Both the position numbers and the translations under genes were made by a program. A stretch of DNA of 64,000 bases from Rhinopithecus roxellana (lineage: Eukaryota; Chordata; Mammalia; Primates; Cercopithecidae): positions 96,743,489 to 96,807,488 of the forward strand of contig NC_044563.1 of assembly GCF_007565055.1 (NCBI RefSeq). The letters run 5' to 3'. Each line of letters opens with the position of its first letter. Positions within the stretch are counted from its first letter, which is position 1. Below are positions 1 through 10,708 of the stretch, in pieces. Below the pieces are notes generated by a model, which did no database searches, was not told the DNA's origin, and saw nothing but the letters and a program-made list of their open reading frames with translations.

Positions 1-195
1 CTTTTTCTAAATTTTCTTCATTCTCTTGTTCTGGAACTCGTACTAGAAATATGTTAGTATTGCTGATCTTTTTCACATGATCCTTCACTGGCTCTGTCAT
101 GCTTTTTATCTCTAGGTTCCAGATGAAATCAATAGTACTAGCTAGCTAATTCACTCATCTGTTCCTCGATTATTTCTAGTAAAGAAATTTGTTCT

Positions 196-331
196 GGCCA
201 AGTATGGTGGCATACACCTACTTGAGAGACTGAGGCAGGAGGATCACTTGAGCCCACGAGTTCAAGGCCACAGTGGGCTATGATCACAGCATTGCACTCC
301 AACCTGGGTGACAGAGTGAGATCCTGTCTCA
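196..331 (+). mobile_element. Old Alu right arm (AluJ/FRAM-like)
   Basis: The segment carries the Alu right-arm landmarks in order: GGTGGCATACACC, GAGGCAGGAGGATCACTTGAG, a CTATGATCAC segment typical of old Alu, and CACTCCAACCTGGGTGACAGAG. No left arm precedes it. Its A-tail position is followed directly by the homopurine tract, which suggests the microsatellite grew from the Alu tail. Confidence 0.85.
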
Positions 332-334
332 TTT

Positions 335-617
335 AAGGAGGAGGAGGAGGAGGAGGAGAGGGAGGAGGGGGAGGAGGGGGAGAGGAAGGAGGGGAAGGAG
401 GGGAAGGAGAAGAAGAAAAGAAAAAGAAGAAAGGAAGAAGAAAGAAGAAGAAGAAGAAGAAGAAGAAGAAGAAGAAGAAGAAGAAGAAGAAGAAGAAGAA
501 GAAGAAGAAGAAGAAGGAGGAGGAGGAGGAGGAGGAGGAGGAGGAGGAGGAGGAGGAGGAGGAGGAGGAGGAGGAGGAGGAGGAGGAGGAGAGAAGAAGA
601 AGAAAGAAAGAAAGAAA

Positions 618-661
<44 letters not shown>

Positions 662-761
662 GAAGGAAGGAAGGAAGGAAGGAAGGAAGGAAGGAAGGAA
701 GGAAGGAAGGAAGGAAGGAAGGAAGGAAGGAAGGAAGGAAGGAAGGAAGGAAGGGAAAGAA
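335..761 (+). repeat. 427-bp uninterrupted homopurine microsatellite block
   Basis: There is no pyrimidine on the plus strand from 335 to 761. Blocks in order are: GGA-rich (about 337-405), mixed, GAA repeats (about 444-515, roughly 24 units), GGA repeats (about 516-590), GAAA repeats (about 600-660) and GGAA repeats (about 661-752). All three antisense frames are open and read as Ser/Leu/Phe/Pro homopolymers, which is a compositional effect and not a gene. The tract begins at the 3' end of an Alu arm, a common birthplace of such repeats. Confidence 0.97.
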
Positions 762-832
762 TGCTGAAATGCCAAATGGGCATCCAGGAAAATATATATT
801 ACTCATCTGTGACATAAAGAAAGAAGTCTTGC

Positions 833-1135
833 TTTTTTTTTTTTTTTTTTTTTTTTGAGAGGAAGTCTTGCTGTGTCACCAGGCTGGAATGCAGTGGCGC
901 CATCTCAGTTCACTGCAACCTCTGACTCCCTGGTTCAAGCAATTTACCTGCCTCAGCCTCCAGAGTAGCTAAAATTACAGGCACATGCCACCATGCCCAG
1001 TTAATTTTTGTATTTTTAGTAGAGACGGGGTTTCACCATATTGGCCAGGATGGTCTCAATCTCCTGACCTCATGATCTACCCGCCTCGGCCTCCCAAAGT
1101 GCTGGGATTACAAGTATGAGCCACCGCGCCCCGCC
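833..1135 (-). mobile_element. Full-length antisense Alu (AluS-like)
   Basis: A T-run at 833-856 (the reverse-complemented tail) is followed by GAGTCTTGCTGTGTCACC-like sequence, both Alu arms, the TATTTTTAGTAGAGACGGGG middle region, and the CCGCGCC start of the element at about 1135. Confidence 0.93.
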
Positions 1136-1564
1136 ACATTTTAAAATTAGTACATGACACACCAGGATAGTCTTTATGGTCCATGAATACACAGTGGACC
1201 ACGCTCACAGAAACAGTATTTTAGCTTAACTCCTTAGGTTAAGCTAACTCCTTGGTTAAGCTAAAACTCATCTTAAACAATTTTTCAGATTTTAGACTTT
1301 TAATTTAGAATTTCACATATTATAATGTTCATGGCATACATATAATCTCAAATTTTTCCATTAATTTATACTTTTTATACTTAAAGTTTAGAAGAGTCTA
1401 TTTAAATAAAATTTTACTTTAAAAGCTAATGACCATAAATTGCTTTTGTTAGTATATATTTTTTACTATATATCTGTTTTCTGTCACTTGTTAAATAAAA
1501 AATTTACTATGTATTGTTACAAAAGTATGAAAGAAAAATAATATATTACATTGCTTTTAATATA
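1136..1564. other. AT-rich sequence without an assigned feature
   Basis: No repeat family or coding exon is recognised. The one local structure is at 1221-1264: TTAGCTTAAC followed by two copies of its reverse complement GTTAAGCTAA (1238-1247 and 1255-1264), created by a short tandem duplication. Confidence 0.5.
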
Positions 1565-2625
1565 GTAATTTTTTAAAAAAACAAAAGTTTTAGGTTTGCA
1601 GAAAATTGGTCAGACAAGAAAGAAAGTTCTCACATATCCCACTATCCTGGTTCACAGTTTGCCCTATTATTAACATATTGCATTAATGTGTATGTTTGTT
1701 ACAACTGATGAACCAATACTGACATATTATTATAAACCAAAGTCCATAGTTTACATTAGAGTTTACTGTATGTTCTACATTTCTACGTGTTTTCACACTG
1801 CTTAATGTCATGTATCCACCATTACAGTATCATACAGAATCACTTCACTGCCCTAAAAATCATCTGAGCTTTGCCTATTCATTCCTCCATCCCTCCTAAC
1901 CCCTAGCAACCACTGATCATTTTACTGTCTCCATACTTTTGCTTTTTCCAAAATGCCATATGTTGGAATCATAAAGTCTTTTCAGAATGGCTTCTTTCAC
2001 TCAATAATACACATTTAAGTTTCCTCCACATATTTTTATGGCTTGATAGCTCATTTATTTTTAACACAATATTCCGTTATCTGGATGAGCCACAGTTTAC
2101 CATTTACCTGCTGAAGGATATCTTGATTTCTTCCAAGTTTTGGCAATTATGAATAAAGCTGCTATTCTGTGCATATGTTTATATGAACATAAATCTTCAA
2201 CCCATTTGGGTACATAACCAGGGATGCAATTGCTAGATCATATGGTAAGAGTATGTTTAGTTTTGTAAGAAACTGCCAAACTGTTTTCCAAACTGGCTGT
2301 ACCATTTTGCATTCCAACGAACAATCAATGAGAGTTCCTGTTGTGACACATCTTCACCAGGATCTGGCATTGTCAAGGTTTTGTGTTGCTGTTTGTTGAA
2401 GTGGTTTGTTTTTTATTTTTTTGTTTTCTAGCCATCCTAATAAGTGTATAGTGGTACCTCACGATGGTTTTAATGTGAATTCCCTAGTGACATACGATGT
2501 TGCGCATCTATTCATGTCTCTTTGCCATTTATTCTTTAGTGATATGTCTATTCAGATCTTTTGACATTTTTTAATTGGGCTGTTTGCTTTCTTACTGTTG
2601 TATTTTAAGAGTTCTTTATATGAAG
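1565..2625 (-). mobile_element. Ancient L1 3' end (L1M type), antisense
   Basis: Read on the minus strand, this is the end of a diverged L1 ORF2 and its 3' UTR. Landmarks on the plus strand include the CTGTACCATTTTGCATTCC and TAGTGGTACCTCA-like stretches of reverse-complemented ORF2 C-terminus, and the TTTGGCAATTATGAATAAAGC segment. No frame is open. The same L1 region recurs immediately downstream (2626-2782), so a second, independent L1 begins there. Confidence 0.8.
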
Positions 2626-2782
2626 GTTCTTCAACATGCTATTTTTACTCAGTATAATGTTTCTAAGAGTCATCCACGTTGTAGCATATAATTGGAGTTT
2701 ATTCATTTTCTTTGGCATACTATATTCCATTATTTCCCTGATAGATTGTTTCCAGTTTTTGTTAATATAAACACACATGAAC

Positions 2783-4168
2783 AGTGTAAAAGTGTTCCTA
2801 TTTCTCCTCATCCTCTCCAACACCTGTTGTTTCCTGATTTTTTAATGATTGCCATTCTAACTGGTGTGAGATGGTATCTCATTGTGATTTTGATTTGCAT
2901 TTCTCTGATGGCCAGTGATGATGAGCATTTTTTCATGTGTCTGTTGGCTGTATGAATGTCTTCTTTTGAGAAATGTCTGTTCATATCCTTTGCCCACTTT
3001 TTGATGGGGTTGTTTGTTTTTTTCTTGTATATTTGTTTGAGTTCTTTGTAGATTCTGGATATTAGCCCTTTGTCAGATGAGTAGATTGCAAAAATTTTCT
3101 CCCATTCTGTAGGTTGCCTGTTCACTCTGATGGTAGTTTCTTTTGCTGTGCAGAAGCTCTTTAGTTTAATTAGATCCCATTTGTCAATTTTGGCTTTTGC
3201 TGCCGTTGCTTTTGGTGTTTTAGACATGAAGTCCTTGCCCATGCCTATGTCCTGAATGGTACTACCTAGATTTTCTTCTAGGGTTTTTATGGTATTAGGT
3301 CTAACATTTAAGTCTCTAATCCATCTTGAATTAATCTTCGTATAAGGGGTAAGGAAAGGATCCAGTTTCAGCTTTCTACTTATGGCTAGCCAATTTTCCC
3401 AGCACTATTTATTAAATAGGGAATCCTTTCCCCATTTCTTGTTTCTCTCAGGTTTGTCAAAGATCAGATGGCTGTAGATGTGTGGTATTATTTCTGAAGA
3501 CTCTGTTCTGTTCCATTGGTCTATATCTCTGTTTTGGTACCAGTACCATGCTGTTTTGGTTACTCTAGCCTTGTAGTATAGTTTGAAGTCAGGTAGCGTG
3601 ACGCCTCCAGCTTTGTCCTTTTGACTTAGGATTGTCTTGGCAATGCGGGCTCTCTTTTGGTTCCATATGAACTTTAAAGCAGTTTTTTCCAATTCTGTGA
3701 AGAAACTCATTGGTAGCTTGATGGGGATGGCATTGAATCTATAAATAACCTTGGGCAGTATGGCCATTTTCACGATATTGATTCTTCCTATCCATGAGCA
3801 TGGTATGTTCTTCCATTTGTTTGTGTCCGCTTTGATTTCACTGAGCAGTGGTTTGTAGTTCTCCTTGAAGAGGTCCTTTACATCCCTTGTAAGTTGGATT
3901 CCTAGGTATTTTATTCTCTTTGAAGCAATTGTGAATGAGATCACTTGGACTCGGGAAGGGGAACATCACACACTGGGGCCTATCATTGGGGGGGGGGGGG
4001 AGGGATTGCATTGGGGAGTTATACATGATATAAATGATGAATTGATGGGTGCTGACGAGTTGATGGGTGCAGCACACCAACATGGCACAAATATACATAT
4101 GTAACAAACCTGCACGTTATGCACATGTACCATAGAACTTAAAGTATAATAAAAAAAATAAATAATAA

Positions 4169-4199
<31 letters not shown>

Positions 4200-4204
4200 T
4201 AAAT
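2783..4204. mobile_element. Young 5'-truncated, 5'-inverted L1 (twin-primed)
   Basis: The left part (2783-3937) is ORF2 sequence on the minus strand. The right part (about 3934-4150) is the L1 3' UTR on the plus strand, ending in an A-rich tail (4150-4204). The two halves join through the shared tetranucleotide AATG at 3934-3937. Flanking copies of ACACATGAAC (2773-2782 and 4205-4214) are target-site duplications in the older L1. The stretch between the ORF2 C-terminus and the 3' UTR is missing. This layout is the known signature of twin priming during target-primed reverse transcription. Sequence type matches L1-A and L1-C. Confidence 0.93.
2808..3937 (-). pseudogene. L1 ORF2 fragment in the inverted half of the young L1
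   Basis: The minus strand encodes recognisable ORF2p, from the stretch containing IKYLGIQLTRDVKDLF (near 3910) through the C-terminal region near GNNRCWRG (near 2815). It reads as two long open segments (3405-3944 and 2808-3242) interrupted by frame changes. There is no start codon context, no endonuclease, no FADD active site and no ORF2 terminus. It is a dead fragment. Confidence 0.9.
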
Positions 4205-4613
4205 ACACATGAACGTTTCATAAAAATCGCTTTGTGTATCAAAAAGTATTAAAGATAATGCCAAACATTTTTCCAATGTGGCTGTACAATGTACTTTCTC
4301 ACCAGCAATATAGAAGATTTACATTTTGTTCTCATACTCTGCAATGCTTTATATGGTCAGAGTTGTTCACTTTTGGCAATCTAGTGGGTATAAAAGATCT
4401 AACTGTGGTTCTACCTGGTATTTCCATGATCACTAGCGAGACAGAGCATCTCTTCTTATGGTTATATGCCACACATATTTTCTCTTTTTGAAACACCAGT
4501 TCATATCTTTTGCCTATTTTTCAATTGTGTGGTCATCTATCTTATAGATTTATATATCATTGCATATGCTCTATACTAATCCTTTGTTGGTGATATGTAT
4601 TAAAATATGTTCT

Positions 4614-4893
4614 GGCCGGGCACGGTGGCTTAGGCCTGTAATTCCAGCACTTTGGGGGGCCGAGGAGGATGGATCACGAGGTCAGAAAATCGAGACCATC
4701 CTGGCTAACACGGTGAAACCCTGTCGCTACTGAAAACACAAAAAAGTAGCCAGGTGTGGTGGTGGGCGCCTGTAGTCCCAGTTACTTGGGAGGCTGAGGC
4801 AGGAGAATGGCATGAACCCAGGAGGCAGAGCTTGCAGTGAGCCGAGATCACACCACTGCACTCCAGCCTGGGCGACACAGCGAGACTCCGTCT

Positions 4894-4928
<35 letters not shown>
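4614..4928 (+). mobile_element. Full-length Alu (AluY/Sx type)
   Basis: It begins GGCCGGGCACGGTGGC, carries both arms, and ends in an A-tail of more than 30 bases (about 4896-4928). GTTCT at 4609-4613 and at 4929-4933 may be the remains of target-site duplications. Confidence 0.95.
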
Positions 4929-4931
<3 letters not shown>

Positions 4932-6189
4932 CTCCTGAGTTTAGCTTGACTTTCATTTTCTTTATGTCATTTTTTAAGAAGTCTTCAAAATGTAATACAT
5001 ATGAAAGCCCTAAAATTAATCCTATTTCTAATTGGAAAAATGTTTAAATTGAAAACTCATTAAGATTATATAAGTAGTTATCCTTTTAGCTAACATGGTT
5101 GCTTTCACTTTCTTTTTAAAAAAAGTTCTTTATATGCTTCAGATACACATCTTTATCAAATATATATTTTACAAATATTTTCTCCCACTTTCTGGCTTTT
5201 TTTTTTTTTTCTTCTTTTAACAATGTCATCTGCAGAGAAGTTTTTAATCTTAATAAAGTTCAATGTAACAATTTTTCCTCTCATGGACTGTGTTTTTTAG
5301 TGCTGTATCTAAAAAATTACAGCCAGAGCCAAAGTCACCTAGATTTTCTTTGACGATATCATCTAAAAGTTTTACAGTTTTGCATTTTACATTTAAGTCT
5401 ATGATCCACTATCAGTTAATTTTTGTGGAAAGTATAAGGTCAATATCTAAATTCATTTTTTTGCAGGTAGATATCAAGTTACCAAGTTCCAGCAGCATTT
5501 TTTGAAAAGACTCTCTCTATTGAATTGCCTTTGCACCTTTTGCCAAAGATTACTTGATTTTATTTGTGTAGTTCTATTTCTCAGCTCTCTATCCTGCTTC
5601 ATCGATTTATTTGTCTCTTCTTTTGCCAATATCATACTGTGTTGGTTATGGTAGCTTATGAAGCCAGGTAGTCTCAGTCTCCAACTCTCTTATTCTCCTT
5701 CAATAATGTGTTAGCTGTTCTGGATTTTTGCCCTTCCATGTAAACTTTAGAATCAGTTTGTTAATAGCCACAAAATAACGATGGGCTTTTGACTGAGATT
5801 GCATTGACTCCATAGATCAAGTTGGGAAGAAGTGACATCTTAGTGCTGGCCACATAGAATAAGTTAGGAAGTGTTCCTTTTGCTTCTATTTTCTGGAAGA
5901 GATTGTTGAGAATTAGTATGATTTTTTTTCTTTGAAAGGTTGGTGGAATTTACCAGTGATACCATCTGGGCCTGGTACTTTGCATTTGGAAAATTATTAT
6001 TGACTCAACTTCTTTTATAGAGGGGGCGTATTCAGATTATCTATTGCTCCCTGTGTGAGTTTTAGTAGATTAGATCTTCCAAGGAATTGGTCTATTTCAT
6101 ATGTTATCATATTTGTTGGCACTGACTGTTTATAATTACCTTTATTTTCCTTTTAATGTTCATGGAATCAGTAGTGATGGTACCAGTTA

Positions 6190-6479
6190 ATTTTTTTGTT
6201 GTTGTTGTTGTGACAGAGTCTCTCTCTGTCGCCCAGGCTGCAGTGCAGTGGCATGATCTCCACTCACTGCAAGCTCCACCTCCTGGGTTCACGCCATTCT
6301 CCTGCCTCAGCCTCCTGAGTAGCTGGGACTATAGGCACCTGCCACAGCGCCTGGCTAATTTTTTGTATTTTTAGTAGAGACAGAGTTTCACCGTGGTCTC
6401 AATCTCCTGACCTCATGATCCACCCGCCTCGGCCTCCCAAATTGCTGGGATTACAGGTGTGAGCCACCGCGCCCAGCCC
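6190..6479 (-). mobile_element. Antisense Alu (AluY/Sg-like)
   Basis: A T-rich start with GTT repeats (reverse-complemented tail) is followed by GAGTCTCTCTCTGTCGCCC, both arms and CACCGCGCCCAGCC at the end. It sits inside the ancient L1. Confidence 0.92.
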
Positions 6480-6928
6480 ATTGTTTTATATTAGTAATGT
6501 GTGTCTTCTTTTTTCTTTGGTTAGACTATCTGGAGGCTTATCAATTTTATTAATCTCTTCAAAGAGCCACCTTTGGTTTAATTGATTTTCTCTACTGTTT
6601 TCCTATTTTCAGTGTCACTGATTTCTGCTCTTTTGTTATTTCTTTTCTTCTATATGCTTTAGATTTATATTGTTCTTCTTTCTCAGTTTCCTAAGGTGGA
6701 AATTTAGATAATTTGTTTAGATCTTTATTTTTTAATATATGCATTTAATGCTATAAATTGTTTTCACTGCATCCCACAAATTTTGATAAGTTGCAGTTTT
6801 ATTTTAATTTACCTCAAAATATTTTTAATTTCTCTTGAGACTGATTATTTGACCCATGTGTTATTTATAAGTGTGTTGTTTCATCTCCAAATATTTTGGA
6901 ATGTTTCCACTATCTTTCTGTTATTTAT

Positions 6929-7107
6929 TTCTCATTTAATTTTACTGTGGTCTGACAGCATGTTTTGTAAGGTTTCTATTCTTCTAAATTTGTTGGTTTT
7001 GATGGCCCAGAATGTGATCTATCTAAGGGAATGCTCTATGTGAGCTTGAGAAGAATGTGTGCTCTGCTAGTATTGAATGAAGTATTCTCTAAATGTCTGC
7101 TTTGATC
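6929..7107. repeat. Left arm of 179-bp near-perfect inverted duplication
   Basis: The reverse complement of this segment recurs at 7652-7830 with a single visible mismatch (AAGGG here against AGGGG in the other arm). The segment is ancient L1 ORF2 in native antisense position and appears to be the source copy. It ends 4 bp before an MLT1-like LTR. Confidence 0.95.
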
Positions 7108-7111
7108 TCAA

Positions 7112-7486
7112 TGCTGTGTTTCCCCAAAATTCGTATGTTGAAATACTAACCCAAAGGTGATGGTACTAGAGGTGGGGCCCTTTAGGAGATGCAGGTTATA
7201 AAGGCAGAGCTCTTCTGGATGGGATTAGTATCCTTATAAAAGAGATCCCTGGATGGGATTAGTACCCTTATAAAAGAGATCCCAGACAGCTGCCTTGCCC
7301 TTCCACCATGATGACACATAGAGAAGGTGCCATGTATGATGAATGGGCCCTCAACAAACACCAAATATGCTAGTGCCTTGATCCTGGACTTCTCTGCCCC
7401 CTAGAATTGCAAGAAATAAATGTTTGTTGTCTAAAAGTCACCCAGTTTTTGGTATTTTTGTTACAGCAGCTCAAAAGACTAAGACA
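7112..7486 (+). mobile_element. MLT1-like ERVL-MaLR solo LTR
   Basis: It starts TGCTGTGTTTCCCC and ends AGACTAAGACA. Between are the MaLR LTR landmarks: GGTGGGGCCCTTTAGGAG, the ACACATAGAGAAGG segment, and GCAAGAAATAAATG near the polyadenylation site. A tandem duplication of about 35 bp (GGATGGGATTAGTA... at 7217 and 7252) lies inside it. This is a solo LTR of an old endogenous retrovirus-like element, with no coding sequence. Confidence 0.8.
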
Positions 7487-7651
7487 ATGTCAATTAGATC
7501 TAGTTAGTTGAGAATGCTATTCAGTTCAACTATATTCTTGCTAATTTTCTAACTGCTGAACCTGTCTTTTACTGATAAATGTGTGTTAAAGATTCCAACA
7601 ATAATAGTGGATTTGTTTGTTTCTCCTTGTAGTTCTATCAGTTTTTACTTT

Positions 7652-7830
7652 GATCAAAGCAGACATTTAGAGAATACTTCATTCAATACTAGCAGAGCAC
7701 ACATTCTTCTCAAGCTCACATAGAGCATTCCCCTAGATAGATCACATTCTGGGCCATCAAAACCAACAAATTTAGAAGAATAGAAACCTTACAAAACATG
7801 CTGTCAGACCACAGTAAAATTAAATGAGAA
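7652..7830. repeat. Right (inverted) arm of 179-bp inverted duplication
   Basis: This is the reverse complement of 6929-7107. It interrupts the ancient antisense L1 between two parts that are adjacent in ordinary L1 order (GTTTTTACTT on the left and GTTATTAGGCACATAAAT on the right). The left junction forms a 12-bp palindrome, CTTTGATCAAAG (7648-7659). Confidence 0.95.
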
Positions 7831-8255
7831 TTTGTTACTTTGTTATTAGGCACATAAATATTAAGGATAGTTACGTCTTCTAACAGACTGATCCAGTTGT
7901 CACGTCATGTTCTTCTTTATTCCTGATAGTTTTTCTTATTCTGAAGTCTGCTTTGTCTGAAGATAAAGTGTGCTACCACAGCTTTCTTTTGATTTGTGTT
8001 AGTATGGCATATCTTTATCTCCTTACTTTTAATTTTTCTGTGTCTAACTATTTAAATTGGGCTTTGGGTAAACAAAATATAATTGGGTCATTTTTCTAAC
8101 CACTCTGTCAGTCTCTTGATGTATTTACAACAATCACATTTAAAGTGATTATTGATGTATTTGGATTAAGATCTACCATATTTGTAACCATTTTCTATGT
8201 GCTACACCTGTTTTTTCTTTTAAAAAAAGATCTTAACATCTTTTCTGCCTTCTCC

Positions 8256-8550
8256 GGTCTTTTTTTTTCTTTTCTTTTTTGAGACAAGTTCTTTCTCTGT
8301 CACCCAGGCTGAAGTACAGTGGTGGGGGTATAGCTCACCACAGCCTCGAACTCCTAGACTCAAGCAATCCTCCCATCTCAGTCTCCAATGTAGTTAGGAC
8401 TACAGGCACAAGTCACTAAGTGTAGCTAATTTTTTTAACTTTGTGTAGAGATGGAGGTCTTACTATGTTGCTCAGACTGGTCTTGAACTCCTAGCTGCAA
8501 ATGATCCTCCCACCTTGGCCTCCCAAAGCACTGGCAGACTGTAGGAATTC
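8256..8550 (-). mobile_element. Old antisense Alu (AluJ-like)
   Basis: GAGACAAGTTCTTTCTCTGTCACCC, CCTCGAACTCC and GATCCTCCCACCTTGGCC mark a diverged Alu on the minus strand. It has many substitutions from the young consensus. Confidence 0.87.
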
Positions 8551-8807
8551 TAGGCTCTAGTCCTAATTGAGCATTTTATATGAATATACTCTCTCCTCTT
8601 TTTCCATGTTGCTTCAAACTCAGATATCCTTATAGAAGACTATTCCCAATTTCTCTCTTCTGTCCCCTGCAACAGTGCTATCATTCATTTCACTTATCCA
8701 TAAGCTATATTCACCAAACACATTGTTGCTATTATGTTAAATGAAAAGTTATCTATTAAATCATCTAAGAATAAGAAAAATAAAAGATTTTATTTTTTTA
8801 CCTCCAT

Positions 8808-9002
8808 TCATTCTTTCTGTAACACACTTTCTTTCTCTATGTAGATCTGAGTTTCTGACCTATACTCTTTTCTTGCTCTCCAAAGAACTTTGGAAATTTC
8901 TTGCAAGGTGGATAGACTAGCAACAAATTCCCTCAGTTTTTGCTTATCTGGAAAAGTCATTACCTTGCCTTCATTTTGAAGGATAATTTTGCTGGATACC
9001 AA
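8808..9002 (-). pseudogene. Ancient L1 ORF1 C-terminal remnant
   Basis: The 64-codon minus-strand reading has the pattern EGKVMTFPDKQKLREFV...LQEISKVL, which parallels the C-terminal domain of L1 ORF1p (EGE.K.F.DKQMLRDFVTTR.ALQE.LKEAL). It has no N-terminal coiled coil or RRM in frame. It marks the 5' portion of the ancient L1. Confidence 0.65.
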
Positions 9003-9422
9003 ATTCTAAGTTGGTAGGGCTTTTTCCTTCAACATGTAAACTATTTCTCTCCACTGTCTTCTTGTTAGTGAAAATAATTCAATGTAATTCTTAACCATAT
9101 TCCTCTGTAGATAATGTGGATTTTTTCCTCTGGTTTCTTTCAAAATGTTCTATTTATCTTTGGTATTCTGCAGTTTGAATATCTCTCATAGAAACAGATA
9201 CAAATATCCTTAACAAAACATTGGCAAATCAAATCCAAAAATAAAATATCTTTAAAAAGGATAATAAATAATGACAAAATAAGAATTTAAGATTGGTTTA
9301 ACATTCAAAAATCAATGATATTCACCATATTAGCAGAACAAAGGAGAAAAATATATAATTTTAATAAATGCAAAAAAAAGCAGTGGACAAAATTCAAAAG
9401 AAATTCATAATTTTAAAAAACC

Positions 9423-9708
9423 ATTTTTTCTTTTCAGACAGAGGCACACTCTGTCACCCAGGTGGTTGTGCAGTGGCATAATCATGGTTCACTGCAGCCT
9501 CAACCTCCTGGGTTCAAGTGATCCTCTCACCTCAGCCTCCTGAGTAGATTGGACTAAAGGCACGTGCCGTTATGCCTGGCTTTTTTGGGGGATGCGGGGG
9601 AGACAGAATGTTTCCTAGGCTGCTTGTGAATTCCTGTCCTCAAGCAATTCTCCCACCTTGGCCTCCCAAAGTGTTGGGATTACACATGTAAGCCACCATA
9701 CCCATCCT
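9423..9708 (-). mobile_element. Old antisense Alu (AluJ-like)
   Basis: It contains CACTCTGTCACCCAGG, CTGCAGCCTCAACCTCCTGG, CTCCTGAGTAG and CCAAAGTGTTGGGATTACA in order. The middle region is diverged (TTTTTTGGGGGATGCGGGGG). Confidence 0.87.
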
Positions 9709-10036
9709 AAAAAAAAGTATTAACAAAACAAAAATATCCATTCCCAAGGGTCTCAGTGAAAAAAAAAAAAAAAAAAGAAAGGAAAAGGACAAACCAAAAA
9801 TAGAAGGAAATCTCCTCAATTTTATAAAAGGTATCCATGGCAGGAGGAGTTATTAACATTCATAATAGCAAAATATTGAAAAAAGATCAGGAAAAAAGCA
9901 GTGAATGCTCAGGCTCACCAATTCTATTCAATGTAGCACTGAAGGTTTTAGCCAATACAATATGGCAACAATAGAAAATCAAAGGAAAAAAATATTTTTT
10001 TTAAGTAAAACTATTTCTTTTTGAATACGTAAGGCT

Positions 10037-10336
10037 ATTTTTTTTTTCTTATTTTTGAGATAGGGTGTCACTTTGTCACCCAGCCTGGAGTGCAATGGTA
10101 CAAACACAACTCACTGCAACATCAAACTCCTGGGCTCAAGGTGTCCTCCTGCTTCAGCCCCCCAAGTGGCTGGGACTACAGGTGCCTGACACCATGCTCA
10201 GCTAATTTTTGTATTTTTTGCAGATGCGGGGTATCACCATGTTTCCCAGGCTGGTCTCAAACACCTGAGCTAAAGCAATCCACCCACCTTGGCCTTGCTG
10301 GGATTATAGGCATGAACCACCATGCCCAGCCTATTT
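10037..10336 (-). mobile_element. Antisense Alu (AluJ/S-like)
   Basis: A T-run is followed by GTCACTTTGTCACCCAG, TCACTGCAACATCAAACTCC, TTTTTGTATTTTTTGCAGATG and CACCATGCCCAGCC. Both arms are present. Confidence 0.88.
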
Positions 10337-10708
10337 TTTAAAAGTCTAAGAAACCTACCAATCATGAGAATTAAAAAGTGAATTTAGCAAGATCACAAGA
10401 TACAAGGTTAATATTTGAAAACTAAAGGATTTGTATATATTAGCAGCAAACAATTAGAAAATGAAGTTAATGCCAACTATTCTTGTTAAATTTCTTCCAG
10501 GTGTGTTTTCATAATTTCTAATCCTTTTTGTTATACCCTATTTGATCATTTTGGACATCATAAACATACTTACTTTAAACTTTTAACAAATTCTTACGAA
10601 ATCATTTTAATACGCAGCACATTTATATTTCAAGTATTGATTTTTGTTGACTTAAGCTCAATATAGATTCAGGAGATGGAGCAACACGGGTGAATAGAAG
10701 ACTCCACT

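Larger units (their letters stand above)
2626..9190 (-). mobile_element. Ancient L1 (ORF1 to ORF2 3' end), antisense, heavily interrupted
   Basis: This is a minus-strand L1M-type element. The surviving pieces lie at 2626-2782, 4215-4613, about 4934-6189, 6480-7111, 7487-8255 and 8551-9190. The order is consistent: ORF2 C-terminus at low coordinates, reverse transcriptase in the middle, endonuclease near 7800-8200 and ORF1 C-terminal domain near 8808-9002, where a minus-strand reading resembles the L1 ORF1 C-terminus (EGKVMTFPDKQKLREFV). Interruptions are a young inverted L1, three Alus and an MLT1-like LTR. Part of the RT core appears deleted near 5830. All frames are broken. Confidence 0.75.
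9191..10490 (+). mobile_element. Ancient L1 ORF2 fragment, sense
   Basis: The pieces at 9191-9422, 9709-10036 and 10337-10490 are decayed L1 reverse-transcriptase region on the plus strand (AACATTGGCAAATCAAATCC; ATTCAATGTAGCACTGAAG; GATCACAAGATACAAGGTTA). Two antisense Alus interrupt it. The orientation is opposite to the L1 on its left, so it is a separate insertion. No reading frame survives. Confidence 0.75.

Noticed and set aside
661..752. Regular short repeats considered as a CRISPR-like array.
   Set aside because: They are tetranucleotide repeats without spacers in a primate genome.
262..815. Three overlapping antisense ORFs of 148-173 codons rich in Ser, Leu, Phe and Pro.
   Set aside because: They are translations of the homopurine microsatellite in three frames. 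Length follows from the absence of stops in such repeats.
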